Source of the DNA: Aquiflexum balticum DSM 16537
GTDB taxonomy: Bacteria; Bacteroidota; Bacteroidia; Cytophagales; Cyclobacteriaceae
DNA length: 64,000 bases
Assembly: GCF_900176595.1 (NCBI RefSeq)
Contig: NZ_LT838813.1
Coordinates: 2,994,001-3,058,000 of the forward strand
Direction of reading: 5' to 3'
Every line of letters starts with the position of its first letter. Position 1 is the first letter of the stretch. Under the pieces are notes generated by a model. It ran no database searches. It was not told where the DNA came from and saw only the letters and a list, made by a program, of their open reading frames with translations. Below are positions 1 through 8,631 of this stretch, piece by piece. A program made the position numbers and the translations under genes.

Positions 1-96
1 AAATAGCGGTATAGTGCTTAAATGAAAAATAATCAATAAAATAACGTCAATTATAATCCGAAAATATAGTATCTAAAGAGAATTTTGACAACAAAT

Positions 97-891
97 ATGG
101 GATCATTCAAAATGAAAATTGAAAGAAAACATAGTAAAAGAGATCATCTCTTTTATTCGGCACTTACCATACTGATAAGTGCAATTGGATTTGCCGGATT
201 CTCTTTCACTTATTTCGGGCCTATTATTCGAGCTTCATATCCTTCATCGGGAATGGTCTTGCATCTGCATGGTTGGTCTTTTTTCCTTTGGTACCTATTG
301 TTCCCCATTCAAGCAATATTTATTGCGAGGAGAAAGAGGGTCTTCCACATGATATTGGGGAGATTCAGTGTCATTTTAGTTTTGTTGATGACCCTGACGG
401 GCATTTTGGTACTCACCGTACGCGTAGAAGAAGCAATGCGCAACGGGGGACCACAAATCTGGTTGCTATATGGACCTTTGGTACTCTCTAATCTGGTATT
501 GTTCGTTACCTTCTATTTCGCTGGAATGTACATGGCCATTAAGAACCGCCTGCAATCCCATAAGAGATTGATTATTGTTGCAAGTTCAATTGGACTGGGA
601 GCCGGTTTCTTTCGCTTAATCTTTCACCTGAGTGGATTCCACCCCATGTCATTGCCTGTCGGAGTTCTGGGTTGCAGTCTATTCATCATAATTGGAATTA
701 TTTATGACAAAATTACACATAGATATGTTCATCCTGCGTACTGGGCAGGACTCATTGTTATGCTTATCGTGGAAGTATCCTTGCTTCCGCAAGTGAATGG
801 AGAGATGGTGGCCTGGATAAATGAGGGACTCGCAGCCATTGGGGAATATCTTGGAGACTTTTATCCTACTGAACCAACCGGTGAGATTTAG
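97..891 (+). CDS. Multi-pass inner-membrane protein of unknown function
   Basis: The protein has about 265 residues and roughly seven hydrophobic segments spread over its whole length, so it is an integral membrane protein. A His-rich motif (HLHGW) lies at the start of the second segment, and further His residues sit in the fifth (FRLIFHLSGFH). This could suggest haem or metal binding, but I do not recognise the family. The frame is open from a TTG at 85. ATG codons at 97 and 112 are more likely starts, and I chose 97. No neighbour clarifies its role. Confidence 0.6.
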   Translation: MGSFKMKIERKHSKRDHLFYSALTILISAIGFAGFSFTYFGPIIRASYPSSGMVLHLHGWSFFLWYLLFPIQAIFIARRKRVFHMILGRFSVILVLLMTLTGILVLTVRVEEAMRNGGPQIWLLYGPLVLSNLVLFVTFYFAGMYMAIKNRLQSHKRLIIVASSIGLGAGFFRLIFHLSGFHPMSLPVGVLGCSLFIIIGIIYDKITHRYVHPAYWAGLIVMLIVEVSLLPQVNGEMVAWINEGLAAIGEYLGDFYPTEPTGEI

Positions 892-1245
892 TGCCGTTGC
901 GCAGGTTGAGTAAACTGTACTTATATTAGGATAAGATCCTTCAGAAAAACAGTAATCAAAAATAGCGTAATTGAAAAAATGCTCACAGAATGAAAACGAC
1001 CGCCAAAAGCACCAAAGAAAACATGGGGCGGATAGTGGTTTCCGCAAGGTTGGTTCTCCGTATCAACTTTGGTTTCGGCGGCATGAAAACACTCCGAAAA
1101 GCACCACGTTTTTTAGCTGCGGTACTTCAACCACAGACAAGGGTCCACAGACCATATACGGGCTTAATCGGTGTACAGATAGCGGTCAGGCTAGAACGAC
1201 AACACCGGTAAATTTACAAGTAAAAAAAAGCATACATCATTAACT
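892..1245. other. Intergenic stretch without a recognisable gene
   Basis: About 350 bases. Two overlapping short frames (971-1243 and 990-1211) are Arg/Lys-rich, low in hydrophobic structure and resemble no family I know, so I treat them as non-coding. No terminator, tRNA or clear repeat was found. Confidence 0.4.
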
Positions 1246-1959
1246 ATGGGGCCCGATTTTCATATAACAAAAAGCGCTAAACAAAACATTATTATTTACG
1301 CTGCATTTCTAATAATTGCTGTGATAGGTATTATATATGGAAATGAAATTAAAAATAATTTTACTTTCTTTAGAGTATGGGATTATAAGAATATACTTAT
1401 TCTACTTTTAGGTATTCCTTTTTTATTTCTACAATCAAAAGCAAATCTTCCCAATTTCCTGGAACAAAGTATTACGAACAAGCAAAGATTTCTGAACCCT
1501 TTTCTAATTGGTATTGCGTTTGGAATACTTGATGTATTTATCGTAAAAATTATAATGCACCCCGAGCCATATACAGAGCTACCTCCCTTTTTGCAACCAT
1601 TTCCTTATTCTAATTTTTTATATTTTTCGGGTGCTTTTGAAATTGAGGTTTTTTATAGACTGATTCCTCTAACGCTGATATTGCTTTTGGGCAAATGGTT
1701 CGCAAAGGGTAAATATTTTAATATTTTCTTATGGACAGGCATTGTTTTAACTTCATTCAGAGAGCCAATAGAACAATTACCTGATGGGGAATTATGGTTT
1801 GTTGCTTATGCTTTATTGACGGGTTTCTTGATGAACTTTTTACAAGCAATCTATTATAAAAACGCAGGGTTTTTAGCATCTCTCACCTTAAGACTTGGAC
1901 ACTATTTATTTTGGCACATTTTACTGGGTATCTATGTTCAATATTTTGAATTACAATAA
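1246..1959 (+). CDS. Membrane protein, degenerate CPBP-like
   Basis: The protein has 237 residues and about six to seven membrane segments. It starts at ATG 1246. The segment near residue 134 reads EIEVFYR, which resembles the E-E-x3-R motif of CPBP (Abi/CaaX) intramembrane proteases but has Ile in place of the first Glu. Near the C terminus HYLFWH resembles the H-x3-N/H motif. A central F-x3-H motif is not evident. If it belongs to the family it is probably a divergent or non-catalytic member. It lies upstream of the exporter island, which holds four better CPBP homologues. Assignment is tentative. Confidence 0.5.
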   Translation: MGPDFHITKSAKQNIIIYAAFLIIAVIGIIYGNEIKNNFTFFRVWDYKNILILLLGIPFLFLQSKANLPNFLEQSITNKQRFLNPFLIGIAFGILDVFIVKIIMHPEPYTELPPFLQPFPYSNFLYFSGAFEIEVFYRLIPLTLILLLGKWFAKGKYFNIFLWTGIVLTSFREPIEQLPDGELWFVAYALLTGFLMNFLQAIYYKNAGFLASLTLRLGHYLFWHILLGIYVQYFELQ

Positions 1960-2587
1960 TAAAATTAACACTGAATTTGTGAACGGCTTTTTGGAGCAAA
2001 ATAGAGAGGGTATATTGACAGTTTTGTTCACCTAAATCCGCCCAAGCGACCACCCGTCAACGCTATTGAAACCTAACCCATTAGAGGATTCGATGGACAT
2101 AGAGGTCCCCGGCTTAATTCAATGAATTATTTTTTGAAAAATGTCGATTTTCTTTTTTGGGGGTCATGAAGAAATAAAGGCTTCCAGGTACTTTATGGCA
2201 AATGATTCCCTTTGGGAAAAATTTGTGCGCATGAAAATTTTCTTTGCGTGGATTTTTTGGGGAAGGGTTCAGGATTTAATAAGAAGAAGAGATTTTTGAT
2301 AGGTAAAGACGAGGGGGAATTTCCTGGGACTTTCAACAGATGAAATTTGATTCACCGGTTACTTCTAAAAAGATAATATTTGCCATACCATTTTTTGCTT
2401 CCTCCAGTATCATTGGGTGCATAATGGATTTGGTTTTATTTAACCTTTCTTTCCAAAGGATTTCCAAAACAAAAGTTTTTGATATTAAACGTTTAATTAA
2501 ACGTTTAACTTTTTTATCAAACCTAGAAACTTCTTTTTTAAAATTTATATTTAGCTAAGCTTTAAGTTGAACCTAAATAATATTTTT
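1960..2587. other. Long 5' region ahead of the exporter genes
   Basis: About 630 bases without a convincing gene. A 72-codon frame at 2340-2558 lacks family resemblance and spans the palindromic operator-like site at 2485-2508, so I reject it. The stretch is AT-rich and probably holds the promoter of the HlyD/C39-ABC operon. Confidence 0.4.
2485..2508. promoter_or_regulatory. Double palindromic operator-like site
   Basis: Two directly abutting copies of the 12-bp perfect palindrome TTAAACGTTTAA form a 24-bp perfect palindrome. It lies about 80 bp upstream of the hlyD-like start at 2588. The AAACGTTT core resembles operators of LacI-type dimeric repressors. It could be a regulator-binding site for the exporter operon; the regulator is unknown. 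Confidence 0.45.
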
Positions 2588-3763
2588 ATGGAAAAAAAGG
2601 TTTTCCCATCGTCAATTTTAAATGCAACGGTGGAAGTTTATGATTCCCGTATAAGTGTCAGATCACAGGCAATTTATTTGATTTTATTGGGACTTTTACT
2701 TTCGGGAGTAGCTGCTTTGCCATTGATATATGTAGATGTGGCGGTACAATCCCGAGGAACGTTTCAGTCAGCGCTTCAACGAAATTCATTGCTGAGTTCA
2801 GTTGGTGGTCGATTGGAAAAATGGGACTTGACTGAAAATAAAAAAGTCAAAAAAGGGGATATATTGGCTGTAGTTCGGGCCGAGGTAGTGCAGCTGGAAA
2901 TGGATGGATTGGGAGAAAGATTGGTGCTTTTGGAGGATTTTATTCTTGATTTGGAGAAATTGCTCAGGCTGAATATGGATGGGAATGCTGTTTCACTCAC
3001 CTCATTGAAGTCCAAATATTATCAAGCGTCACTTTTGGAATTTCAAACCAAAATAAACAATCAAAATGCCTTGCTTCAAAAGTTGGAAAGGGATTTTGAG
3101 CGCGCTCAATTGCTTTACAACAGTAAATCTATCGCCTTTGCTGACTATGACAACACCGAAGTACAGTACAAACAGGCACAGACTCAAATGGATTTGCTCA
3201 AAAAGCAGCAGATCAATCAATGGGAACAGGAACTGATCAACCATCAGAAAGAGAGTTTACAGCTAAAAAACCAAATGGATGTCTTTTCAGAGCAAATTGA
3301 TCAATACAAGATTATTGCCGCTATCAATGGAACCCTGATCAATGTACTTAACCTCAATGAAGGAGATTTTATACATCCTCAGCAGAAGCTTGCGGAAATC
3401 TCACCCGATACGACATTGATAGCAGTGACCTACATTTCCCCGGTTGATATTGCATTTATAGAAAAAGAGCAAGAAGTAACTTTTCAGGTCGATGCATACA
3501 ATTACAATCAGTGGGGTATTGCCACTGGGAAAGTCAAAGATATAGCAGATGACCTCAGTTTAATCAGTGAAAGGGAAGCCGGTTTTTTGGTAACCTGTGC
3601 ATTGGATACGCCTTTTTTGAATTTATCCAGTGGACAGGTGGGGCATATTAAAAAAGGAATGACATTCAATGCCCGCTTTATTGTGGCGAGAAGGTCATTA
3701 TTCCAGTTACTTTATGATAAGGTGGATAACTGGCTCAATCCTCAAGTTCAAAATAAAATTTAA
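2588..3763 (+). CDS. HlyD-family membrane-fusion (periplasmic adaptor) protein
   Basis: The protein has about 391 residues. A cytoplasmic N terminus is followed by one membrane segment (about residues 25-48), a first barrel-sandwich half, a long coiled-coil hairpin (about 85-230), the second lipoyl half (IAAINGTLINVLNLNEGDFI) and a beta-barrel domain. This is the architecture of adaptors that link a type I ABC exporter to an outer-membrane channel. The frame opens at TTG 2567, but ATG 2588 gives the better N terminus. The gene ends 11 bp before the C39 ABC exporter, its presumed partner. No TolC homologue is in the window. Confidence 0.9.
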   Translation: MEKKVFPSSILNATVEVYDSRISVRSQAIYLILLGLLLSGVAALPLIYVDVAVQSRGTFQSALQRNSLLSSVGGRLEKWDLTENKKVKKGDILAVVRAEVVQLEMDGLGERLVLLEDFILDLEKLLRLNMDGNAVSLTSLKSKYYQASLLEFQTKINNQNALLQKLERDFERAQLLYNSKSIAFADYDNTEVQYKQAQTQMDLLKKQQINQWEQELINHQKESLQLKNQMDVFSEQIDQYKIIAAINGTLINVLNLNEGDFIHPQQKLAEISPDTTLIAVTYISPVDIAFIEKEQEVTFQVDAYNYNQWGIATGKVKDIADDLSLISEREAGFLVTCALDTPFLNLSSGQVGHIKKGMTFNARFIVARRSLFQLLYDKVDNWLNPQVQNKI

Positions 3764-3774
3764 TTTTTTATCAT

Positions 3775-5928
3775 ATGGGTATCAAAGTCAAACAAAGGGA
3801 TATTACGGATTGTGGAGCGGCCTGTCTTGCTTCTGTAGCTTCATTTTACAACCTGGAAATGCCAGTTGCTAAAATCAGACAGATGGCTTCTACCGACCAA
3901 AAGGGAACCAATATTTTGGGGCTGATCGAAGCGGCGACCAAAATGGGTTTTTCGGCCAAAGGAGTAAGGGGCGAATTCGAGGCACTCAAAGAAGTACCCA
4001 TGCCTGTAATCGCCCATGTCATTGTCAAAAAAGTCCTGCATCATTTTGTAGTACTCTATAAAGTGACGGACAAGACCGTAGAATATATGGATCCTGGAGA
4101 TGGGCAAGTGCATCAGGTAACTCCAGAAATGTTTAAAGAAAAGTGGACTGGGGTTTTGGTCTTGTTGATGCCCAATGACGAGTTCAAGGCCATCAATCAA
4201 AAGGTGAGTATCTGGAGCAGGTTTTGGTTTTTGGTGCGCCCACATCGAAGCGTCATGTTTCAGTCTTTAATCGGAGCAGTCATTTACACCATTTTAGGTT
4301 TATCTACGTCGATCTATGTCCAAAAAATCATTGACCATGTATTTATAGGAAGAAATACCAATCTGCTTAACCTTCTTTCGGTAGCCATGATCGTTTTGCT
4401 GATGCTGCAGATAATGATTGGGGTTTTCAAAACCTTGTTTATCATCAAAGTGGGTCAAAGGATCGATGCCCGATTGATTTTAGGGTATTACAAACATTTG
4501 CTTACACTTCCGCAGCGATTTTTTGATACCATGCGGGTTGGGGAGATTATTTCCAGGATCAATGATGCCGTAAAAATCAGGGCCTTTATCAATGATGTAT
4601 CAATTGGGTTTTTGGTGAATGTTTTTATAGTTCTTTTCTCATTTGCGCTGATGTTTACTTTTTATTGGAAACTTGCCTTGGTGATGCTATTGGTTGTGCC
4701 ATTATATGCCCTAATCTACTGGATTACCAATCGGCTCAATAAAAAAATTGAAAGAAGGCTGATGGAAGAATCTGCTGAATTGGAATCCCAATTGGTAGAA
4801 TCCATCACAGCTGCAGGTACTATCAAGCGCTTTGGGGCGGAAGACCATGCCAATATCAAAACCGAGATCAGGTTTGTTTCGCTTTTGAAAACCGTTTACC
4901 AATCAGGGTTGAACAATGTTTTTTCAGGAACATCCTCTGAAACCGTTTCGCGCCTATTTACCATCATCCTTTTGTGGGTTGGAGCAGGCTATGTCTTGAA
5001 GAATGAGATCACACCGGGTGAGTTGATGTCTTTTTATGCTTTGACGGGCTATCTGACTGGCCCTGTTTCCAGCTTGATCGGTATGAATAAAACTATTCAG
5101 AACGCGTTGATTGCCGCAGATAGGTTGTTCGAAATTATGGATCTGGAAGTGGAAAGAACTGATGAAGCTTTCCCCCTAAAGAAGGAAGAGGTAGGTGATA
5201 TTCAATTCAAGCAGGTGAGCTTTCGGTATGGTTCGAGGGCGAATGTCTTTGATGGTTTGTGTTTGGTTTTTCCTAAGGGTAAAATTTCTGGTGTGGTAGG
5301 GGAGAGCGGTTCTGGAAAAAGCACCTTGGTATCCCTTCTCCAAAACCTTTATCCTTTACAGTCTGGCAATGTATACATCGGAGACCACGATATTAAATTT
5401 ATCAACAATGCCAGTTTGAGGCAGATAGTTTCGGTGGTGCCTCAGCGCATTGACCTTTTTGCAGGAAATGTTTTGGAAAATATTGCTTTGGGAGACTACC
5501 AACCGGATATGCAGAAAGTAGTGCATATCTGTAATAAATTGGGTATGATGAGCTTTATAGAAAGCCTGCCCAATGGTTTTGGAACTTACTTGGGTGAGAA
5601 TGGATCAGCCTTATCAGGTGGTCAGAAACAACGGATTGCTATTGCAAGGGCGCTATATCGGGATCCTGAAATATTGATTTTGGACGAAGCCACTGCTTCC
5701 CTTGATCCCGATTCTGAGCAATTTGTACAGCAGACCATCAGGATGCTGGCTACAGAAGGCAAGACCATCATCTTCATTACCCACAGGTTGGCAGCGGTGC
5801 AGGAATTTGATTGTCTGTATGTGTTGGACAAAGGCAAATTGATCGAAGAGGGAAACCATGAGACGTTATTAGCAAAGGAGGGCAAGTATTTTGAAATGAT
5901 CAGGAAGCAGTTGGTGGTGCTGGCTTGA
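3775..5928 (+). CDS. C39-peptidase ABC exporter (PCAT) for double-glycine peptides
   Basis: The protein has 717 residues and three parts. Residues 1-135 are a C39 cysteine peptidase: catalytic Cys13 in DCGAAC, a His in HHFVVLY and an Asp in MDPGDG. Residues about 165-440 are the six-helix transmembrane domain. Residues about 475-715 are the nucleotide-binding domain, with Walker A GESGSGKST near 509, signature LSGGQKQR near 613, Walker B ILILDEA and H-loop ITHR. Such proteins cut leaders after Gly-Gly and export the mature peptide. The catalytic residues look intact. Precursors with GG leaders are encoded at 8458, 9953 and 10679, which makes these its likely substrates. Confidence 0.95.
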   Translation: MGIKVKQRDITDCGAACLASVASFYNLEMPVAKIRQMASTDQKGTNILGLIEAATKMGFSAKGVRGEFEALKEVPMPVIAHVIVKKVLHHFVVLYKVTDKTVEYMDPGDGQVHQVTPEMFKEKWTGVLVLLMPNDEFKAINQKVSIWSRFWFLVRPHRSVMFQSLIGAVIYTILGLSTSIYVQKIIDHVFIGRNTNLLNLLSVAMIVLLMLQIMIGVFKTLFIIKVGQRIDARLILGYYKHLLTLPQRFFDTMRVGEIISRINDAVKIRAFINDVSIGFLVNVFIVLFSFALMFTFYWKLALVMLLVVPLYALIYWITNRLNKKIERRLMEESAELESQLVESITAAGTIKRFGAEDHANIKTEIRFVSLLKTVYQSGLNNVFSGTSSETVSRLFTIILLWVGAGYVLKNEITPGELMSFYALTGYLTGPVSSLIGMNKTIQNALIAADRLFEIMDLEVERTDEAFPLKKEEVGDIQFKQVSFRYGSRANVFDGLCLVFPKGKISGVVGESGSGKSTLVSLLQNLYPLQSGNVYIGDHDIKFINNASLRQIVSVVPQRIDLFAGNVLENIALGDYQPDMQKVVHICNKLGMMSFIESLPNGFGTYLGENGSALSGGQKQRIAIARALYRDPEILILDEATASLDPDSEQFVQQTIRMLATEGKTIIFITHRLAAVQEFDCLYVLDKGKLIEEGNHETLLAKEGKYFEMIRKQLVVLA

Positions 5929-5929
5929 A

Positions 5930-5985
5930 ATGTACTAAGTACTAAGTGCAAAGTACCAAGAATTGCCACTTGACTCTTGACTTTT
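5930..5985. repeat. Short intergenic repeat debris
   Basis: The gap after the exporter gene holds imperfect short repeats (GTACTAAGTACTAAGT, then AAGTACCAAG) and TTGACTCTTGACTT. I see no hairpin with a T-run, so the downstream HTH gene may be read through from the exporter. Confidence 0.35.
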
Positions 5986-6010
5986 ATATCAATAACTAAA
6001 TAAGAGGAAT

Positions 6011-6361
6011 ATGGAATTTATCAGACAAATAGAAAGATTACAGCTTTTGAATAAGCTGGTTAGGGAACAGCGGACGGGAAGTCCGGATGAATTGGCAGAA
6101 AGACTGGGGGTGAGTAGGAGACGGTTGTATGTGTATTTGGAATATTTAAATGATATGGGAGTTGATATTCAGTACTCCCGACGATTGAACAGTTTTGTAT
6201 TTGTCAGTCAAAAACTGATACAGATTGATTGGAGATTTGAAGTTTTGGATCCTACTGAACTCAAAAAGGTGGGTGGAGGTGTTCAAATTTTAAATAGTTT
6301 TTTAATTCAAAATTTTCTCAGATTTAAACGCTCAAATTCCACTTCAAATCAATTAATGTAA
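6011..6361 (+). CDS. HTH protein with an embedded double-glycine motif
   Basis: The protein has 116 residues. Residues 1-65 form a winged helix-turn-helix of the HTH_11/YafY-N type (DELAERLGVSRRRLYVYLEYL as recognition region). The C-terminal part reads LDPTELKKVGGG at about residues 79-90, which matches the L-x3-E-L-x2-V-x-G-G pattern of C39 leader cleavage sites, followed by a 26-residue tail. It sits 82 bp after the C39 exporter and 22 bp before a CPBP gene. It is probably a local DNA-binding regulator; whether the GG site is cut by the exporter is inference. Confidence 0.75.
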   Translation: MEFIRQIERLQLLNKLVREQRTGSPDELAERLGVSRRRLYVYLEYLNDMGVDIQYSRRLNSFVFVSQKLIQIDWRFEVLDPTELKKVGGGVQILNSFLIQNFLRFKRSNSTSNQLM

Positions 6362-6383
6362 CTAATTTATAAATATTAAGAAC

Positions 6384-7028
6384 ATGAAAACATTCGAAAA
6401 ACTTTTATCCTTTTTGAAAGCTCCTTACCAGGCAGATACTTACAGTAATATTAAAATCAATGATTTCATATTTCTTTTACTCATTACCATTTTGGTAGTG
6501 GTGCCATATGCTTTAATCTTAAAATGGGCAGGAATGGATCAGTTTGACAATATCATGATGGAACTGTTGGAAAAGAATAAATGGTTATTGGCCATTATTG
6601 CTATATTTTTGGCTCCGGTTATAGAAGAACCTATTTTTAGGCTTCATCTTGATCTTAAGAAGTCTTCCATTTGGTGGGGTTTGGGATTGTCTTTATTGAT
6701 GATTTCTGGAGTCTGGTATCCTGTGGCTTTGATATGGGGTTATTTGATTTTTCTCTATATAATGATATCTAAAGGGCAAAAGCCAAATCTTAAAATTGTA
6801 GTATATTGTTCATCGGCGCTGTTTGCTTTGGTACATATGACCAATTTTACCGAATTCGATTATGGCAAATATTTTTACCTCGTACCGTTCTTAGTGGCAG
6901 CCCAATTTGTAGTAGGCTTGGTTTTGAGCTACATCAGGTTAAACCATGGTATGAAATGGGCCATTATTTTCCATGGAGTTTACAATGCTGTTTTGATAAT
7001 TCCGGCTGTCTATTTTTATGAACCATAA
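6384..7028 (+). CDS. CPBP-family intramembrane metalloprotease homologue (copy 1)
   Basis: The protein has 214 residues and about seven membrane segments. All three CPBP (Abi/CaaX) motifs are present: E81-E82-x3-R86 in IEEPIFR, F147-x3-H151 in FALVH, and H197-x3-N201 in HGVYN. Members of this family act as prenyl-protein proteases in eukaryotes. In Gram-positive bacteriocin loci (plantaricin, sakacin 23K) they serve as self-immunity proteins. Its place between a C39 exporter and GG peptides favours a role in immunity or peptide processing. Its end abuts the decayed peptide gene that follows. Confidence 0.85.
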   Translation: MKTFEKLLSFLKAPYQADTYSNIKINDFIFLLLITILVVVPYALILKWAGMDQFDNIMMELLEKNKWLLAIIAIFLAPVIEEPIFRLHLDLKKSSIWWGLGLSLLMISGVWYPVALIWGYLIFLYIMISKGQKPNLKIVVYCSSALFALVHMTNFTEFDYGKYFYLVPFLVAAQFVVGLVLSYIRLNHGMKWAIIFHGVYNAVLIIPAVYFYEP

Positions 7029-7114
7029 AAAATAGTGAAAGACTATTTCACCGACTTGGATTTAAGTTTATTTATCAATTTAACAAATTATTAATCAAAA
7101 ATACTAAATATGTT

Positions 7115-7329
7115 GTGAGAGAGTTAGGTATTGAAAGAATGGAGATGGTCAATGGGGAACTGAATAGTGCTGATGTTGCACTGGGATGTTATTTGTTGTT
7201 GGAATTGCATTTGTTCCGATCTCGCTAGCCTCCACAATTTCAACAGGAGGATTGGGCGGATTTGGTGTTATTTGGGGAATGGGGATGGCGGCGGCTAGTT
7301 GTACTGTATTTGCTTATTCTGTAAGATGA
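7115..7329 (+). pseudogene. Frameshifted double-glycine precursor peptide
   Basis: One frame from GTG 7115 encodes a leader-like RELGIERMEMVNGE and then stops at 7226-7228. The adjacent frame (7186-7329) encodes a hydrophobic, Gly/Ala-rich 47-residue stretch with FVVGIAFVPISLAST and GGLGGFGVIWG, typical of a class II bacteriocin core. A single indel would join them. The second Gly of the expected GG is Glu. The TGA overlaps the ATG of the next small membrane protein, as in an intact operon. It is probably a decayed precursor; an independent 47-residue peptide is an alternative. Confidence 0.5.
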
Positions 7330-7493
7330 AAATTTTAGTGTTATTAAAATATTTGTTTGGTGCTATTGCTATTGCAGCTATCGCTATTGCAATTATAAAA
7401 TGGAATTTCTATTTTATTATTGGTTCCCTGCCCTTGTTTTGGGCGGCATACTCACTTCACAAGTCAATATTGAGATTAAAAAATGGTAGTTAA
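7326..7493 (+). CDS. Small two-helix membrane protein (possible immunity protein)
   Basis: The product has 55 residues with two hydrophobic segments (AIAIAAIAIAII and FIIGSLPLFWAAY) and a basic C-terminal tail. ATG 7326 overlaps the stop of the frameshifted peptide frame (ATGA), so it was probably translationally coupled to it. Size, topology and coupling are those of bacteriocin immunity proteins. The frame extends upstream to 7299, but that start would lie inside the peptide gene. Function is inferred from context only. Confidence 0.6.
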   Translation: MKILVLLKYLFGAIAIAAIAIAIIKWNFYFIIGSLPLFWAAYSLHKSILRLKNGS

Positions 7494-7619
7494 TTGATGA
7501 ATTATACACCAAGATTTATTTTGTGACTTCTGACTTTCAATTATCTTTTGTGATCAACTTTATTTCCTTTGGTCGGCAAATATAAAATTTGATTTTCAAA
7601 AAACCTTTTCTGTTCAATT

Positions 7620-8255
7620 ATGATCAAAAGACTTTTATACTTTTCCCAAACAGGCGAAATCCAAGAAGCCGAAAAAGAATTAACCCCTGCATTTTTCGCA
7701 AAACTTTTATTTGTGAAGTTTGGCTTTTTGTCGGTTTATATTTTGGTAGTGGCATTGGTTTTTGGGTTTGAGATTTTTCAGGCGTTTGAAAGCAAATCCA
7801 GTAAAAGTATTCCAGTTACATTTTTGAATTTGATAATACTAGCTCCGGTTTTGGAGGAATCGATCTTCAGAAATCATTTGAACATGAAACCTAAAAACCT
7901 GATTCTAGCTGCCCTAATAGCGGTAATTCTGTTTTGGGATGAAGGATTCATCTTCATTATGTTGGGGTATTTTACTCTTGTTTGGTTACTAAGAAATAGA
8001 ATTAACCCTAAAATCAAACTCTTATTGATTTACTTTTCCAGTCTTCTGTTTGCATATGCTCATTATTATCAATTTTTGGATTGGAATGATATGGGAACCA
8101 TAATGAAAGTCATTTTTAGATCATTTCCCCATTTTCTATCTGGAATAATTTTGTCATATCTGTATTTTCGAAATGGTATATTGATATGTATGTTTTTTCA
8201 CGGATTGTGGAATTTGTTACCCTTTTTTAGTGAATGGGTTGGAAGAGTCTTTTAG
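7620..8255 (+). CDS. CPBP-family intramembrane metalloprotease homologue (copy 2)
   Basis: The protein has 211 residues with multiple membrane segments. The motifs are intact: E79-E80-x3-R84 (LEESIFR), F144-x3-H148 (FAYAH) and H194-x3-N198 (HGLWN). It is clearly a paralogue of the copies at 6384, 8582 and 9240. ATG 7620 follows an AT-rich gap of 126 bp. The N-terminal 25 residues are polar (FSQTGEIQEAEKE) and probably cytoplasmic. It lies upstream of the first intact GG peptide cassette. Likely role: immunity against, or processing of, the peptides. Confidence 0.85.
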   Translation: MIKRLLYFSQTGEIQEAEKELTPAFFAKLLFVKFGFLSVYILVVALVFGFEIFQAFESKSSKSIPVTFLNLIILAPVLEESIFRNHLNMKPKNLILAALIAVILFWDEGFIFIMLGYFTLVWLLRNRINPKIKLLLIYFSSLLFAYAHYYQFLDWNDMGTIMKVIFRSFPHFLSGIILSYLYFRNGILICMFFHGLWNLLPFFSEWVGRVF

Positions 8256-8327
8256 ATATGTTTTTAAGTTTAACACGGTAGTTAAGACCTAAAAAATACA
8301 AGATTTTTTTCAAGTGCTGTTTTTATG

Positions 8328-8457
8328 CACGGAGCAAGAGTAATTTAGAATCATGATCAGAAGCCTGAGAAAATGCTAGCTAAAAATCAGGCAGACTGAG
8401 ATTGGGAAAATCCAACGCCCGGCAAAGGTTGGGAGTAAAAGGAAAATTGTTTAAATT
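8328..8457 (+). promoter_or_regulatory. Conserved 5' element of peptide cassettes, copy A
   Basis: About 130 bp between a CPBP gene and the peptide gene at 8458. It shares long blocks with copies at 10554 and 11613: CACGGAGCAA, TAATTTAGAATCATGAT, ATTGGGAAAA and the bases just before ATG (TTGTTTAAATT). It can fold as GCCTGA/TCAGGC and CCAAC/GTTGG hairpins. It may be a 5' UTR regulator, promoter or recombination sequence. Confidence 0.6.
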
Positions 8458-8631
8458 ATGGAAAAGTTTAAGGAATTGAGTTTGCATGAATCTTTAGAAA
8501 TTTCAGGCGGAATTAATCTTCCAAAAATTTGGGAAGCATTAAAAACCGCATATACTGCTTTAGAGATTCAAGACGCTATAAATGAATTTGTGGACGGTTG
8601 GAATTCTGTTGACTGTGAATGTAAAAAATAA
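8458..8631 (+). CDS. Double-glycine precursor peptide A
   Basis: The product has 57 residues. The leader MEKFKELSLHESLEISGG fits the C39 consensus (hydrophobic residues at -4, -7 and -12; Gly-Gly at -2/-1). The predicted mature part is 39 residues, starts INLPKIWEAL, is amphipathic with several acidic residues, and ends with a Cys-x-Cys motif (CECKK) that could form a disulfide or bind metal. The start is ATG 8458, directly after conserved element A. It is very probably exported by the C39 ABC system. Antibacterial or signalling activity is inferred. Confidence 0.8.
   Translation: MEKFKELSLHESLEISGGINLPKIWEALKTAYTALEIQDAINEFVDGWNSVDCECKK

Noticed and set aside
971-1243. Overlapping small frames between the first two membrane proteins
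   Set aside because: Basic, low-complexity composition and two competing frames; no start context or homology.
2340-2558. A 72-codon frame upstream of the HlyD gene
   Set aside because: No family resemblance, and it covers the palindromic site and AT-rich promoter DNA.
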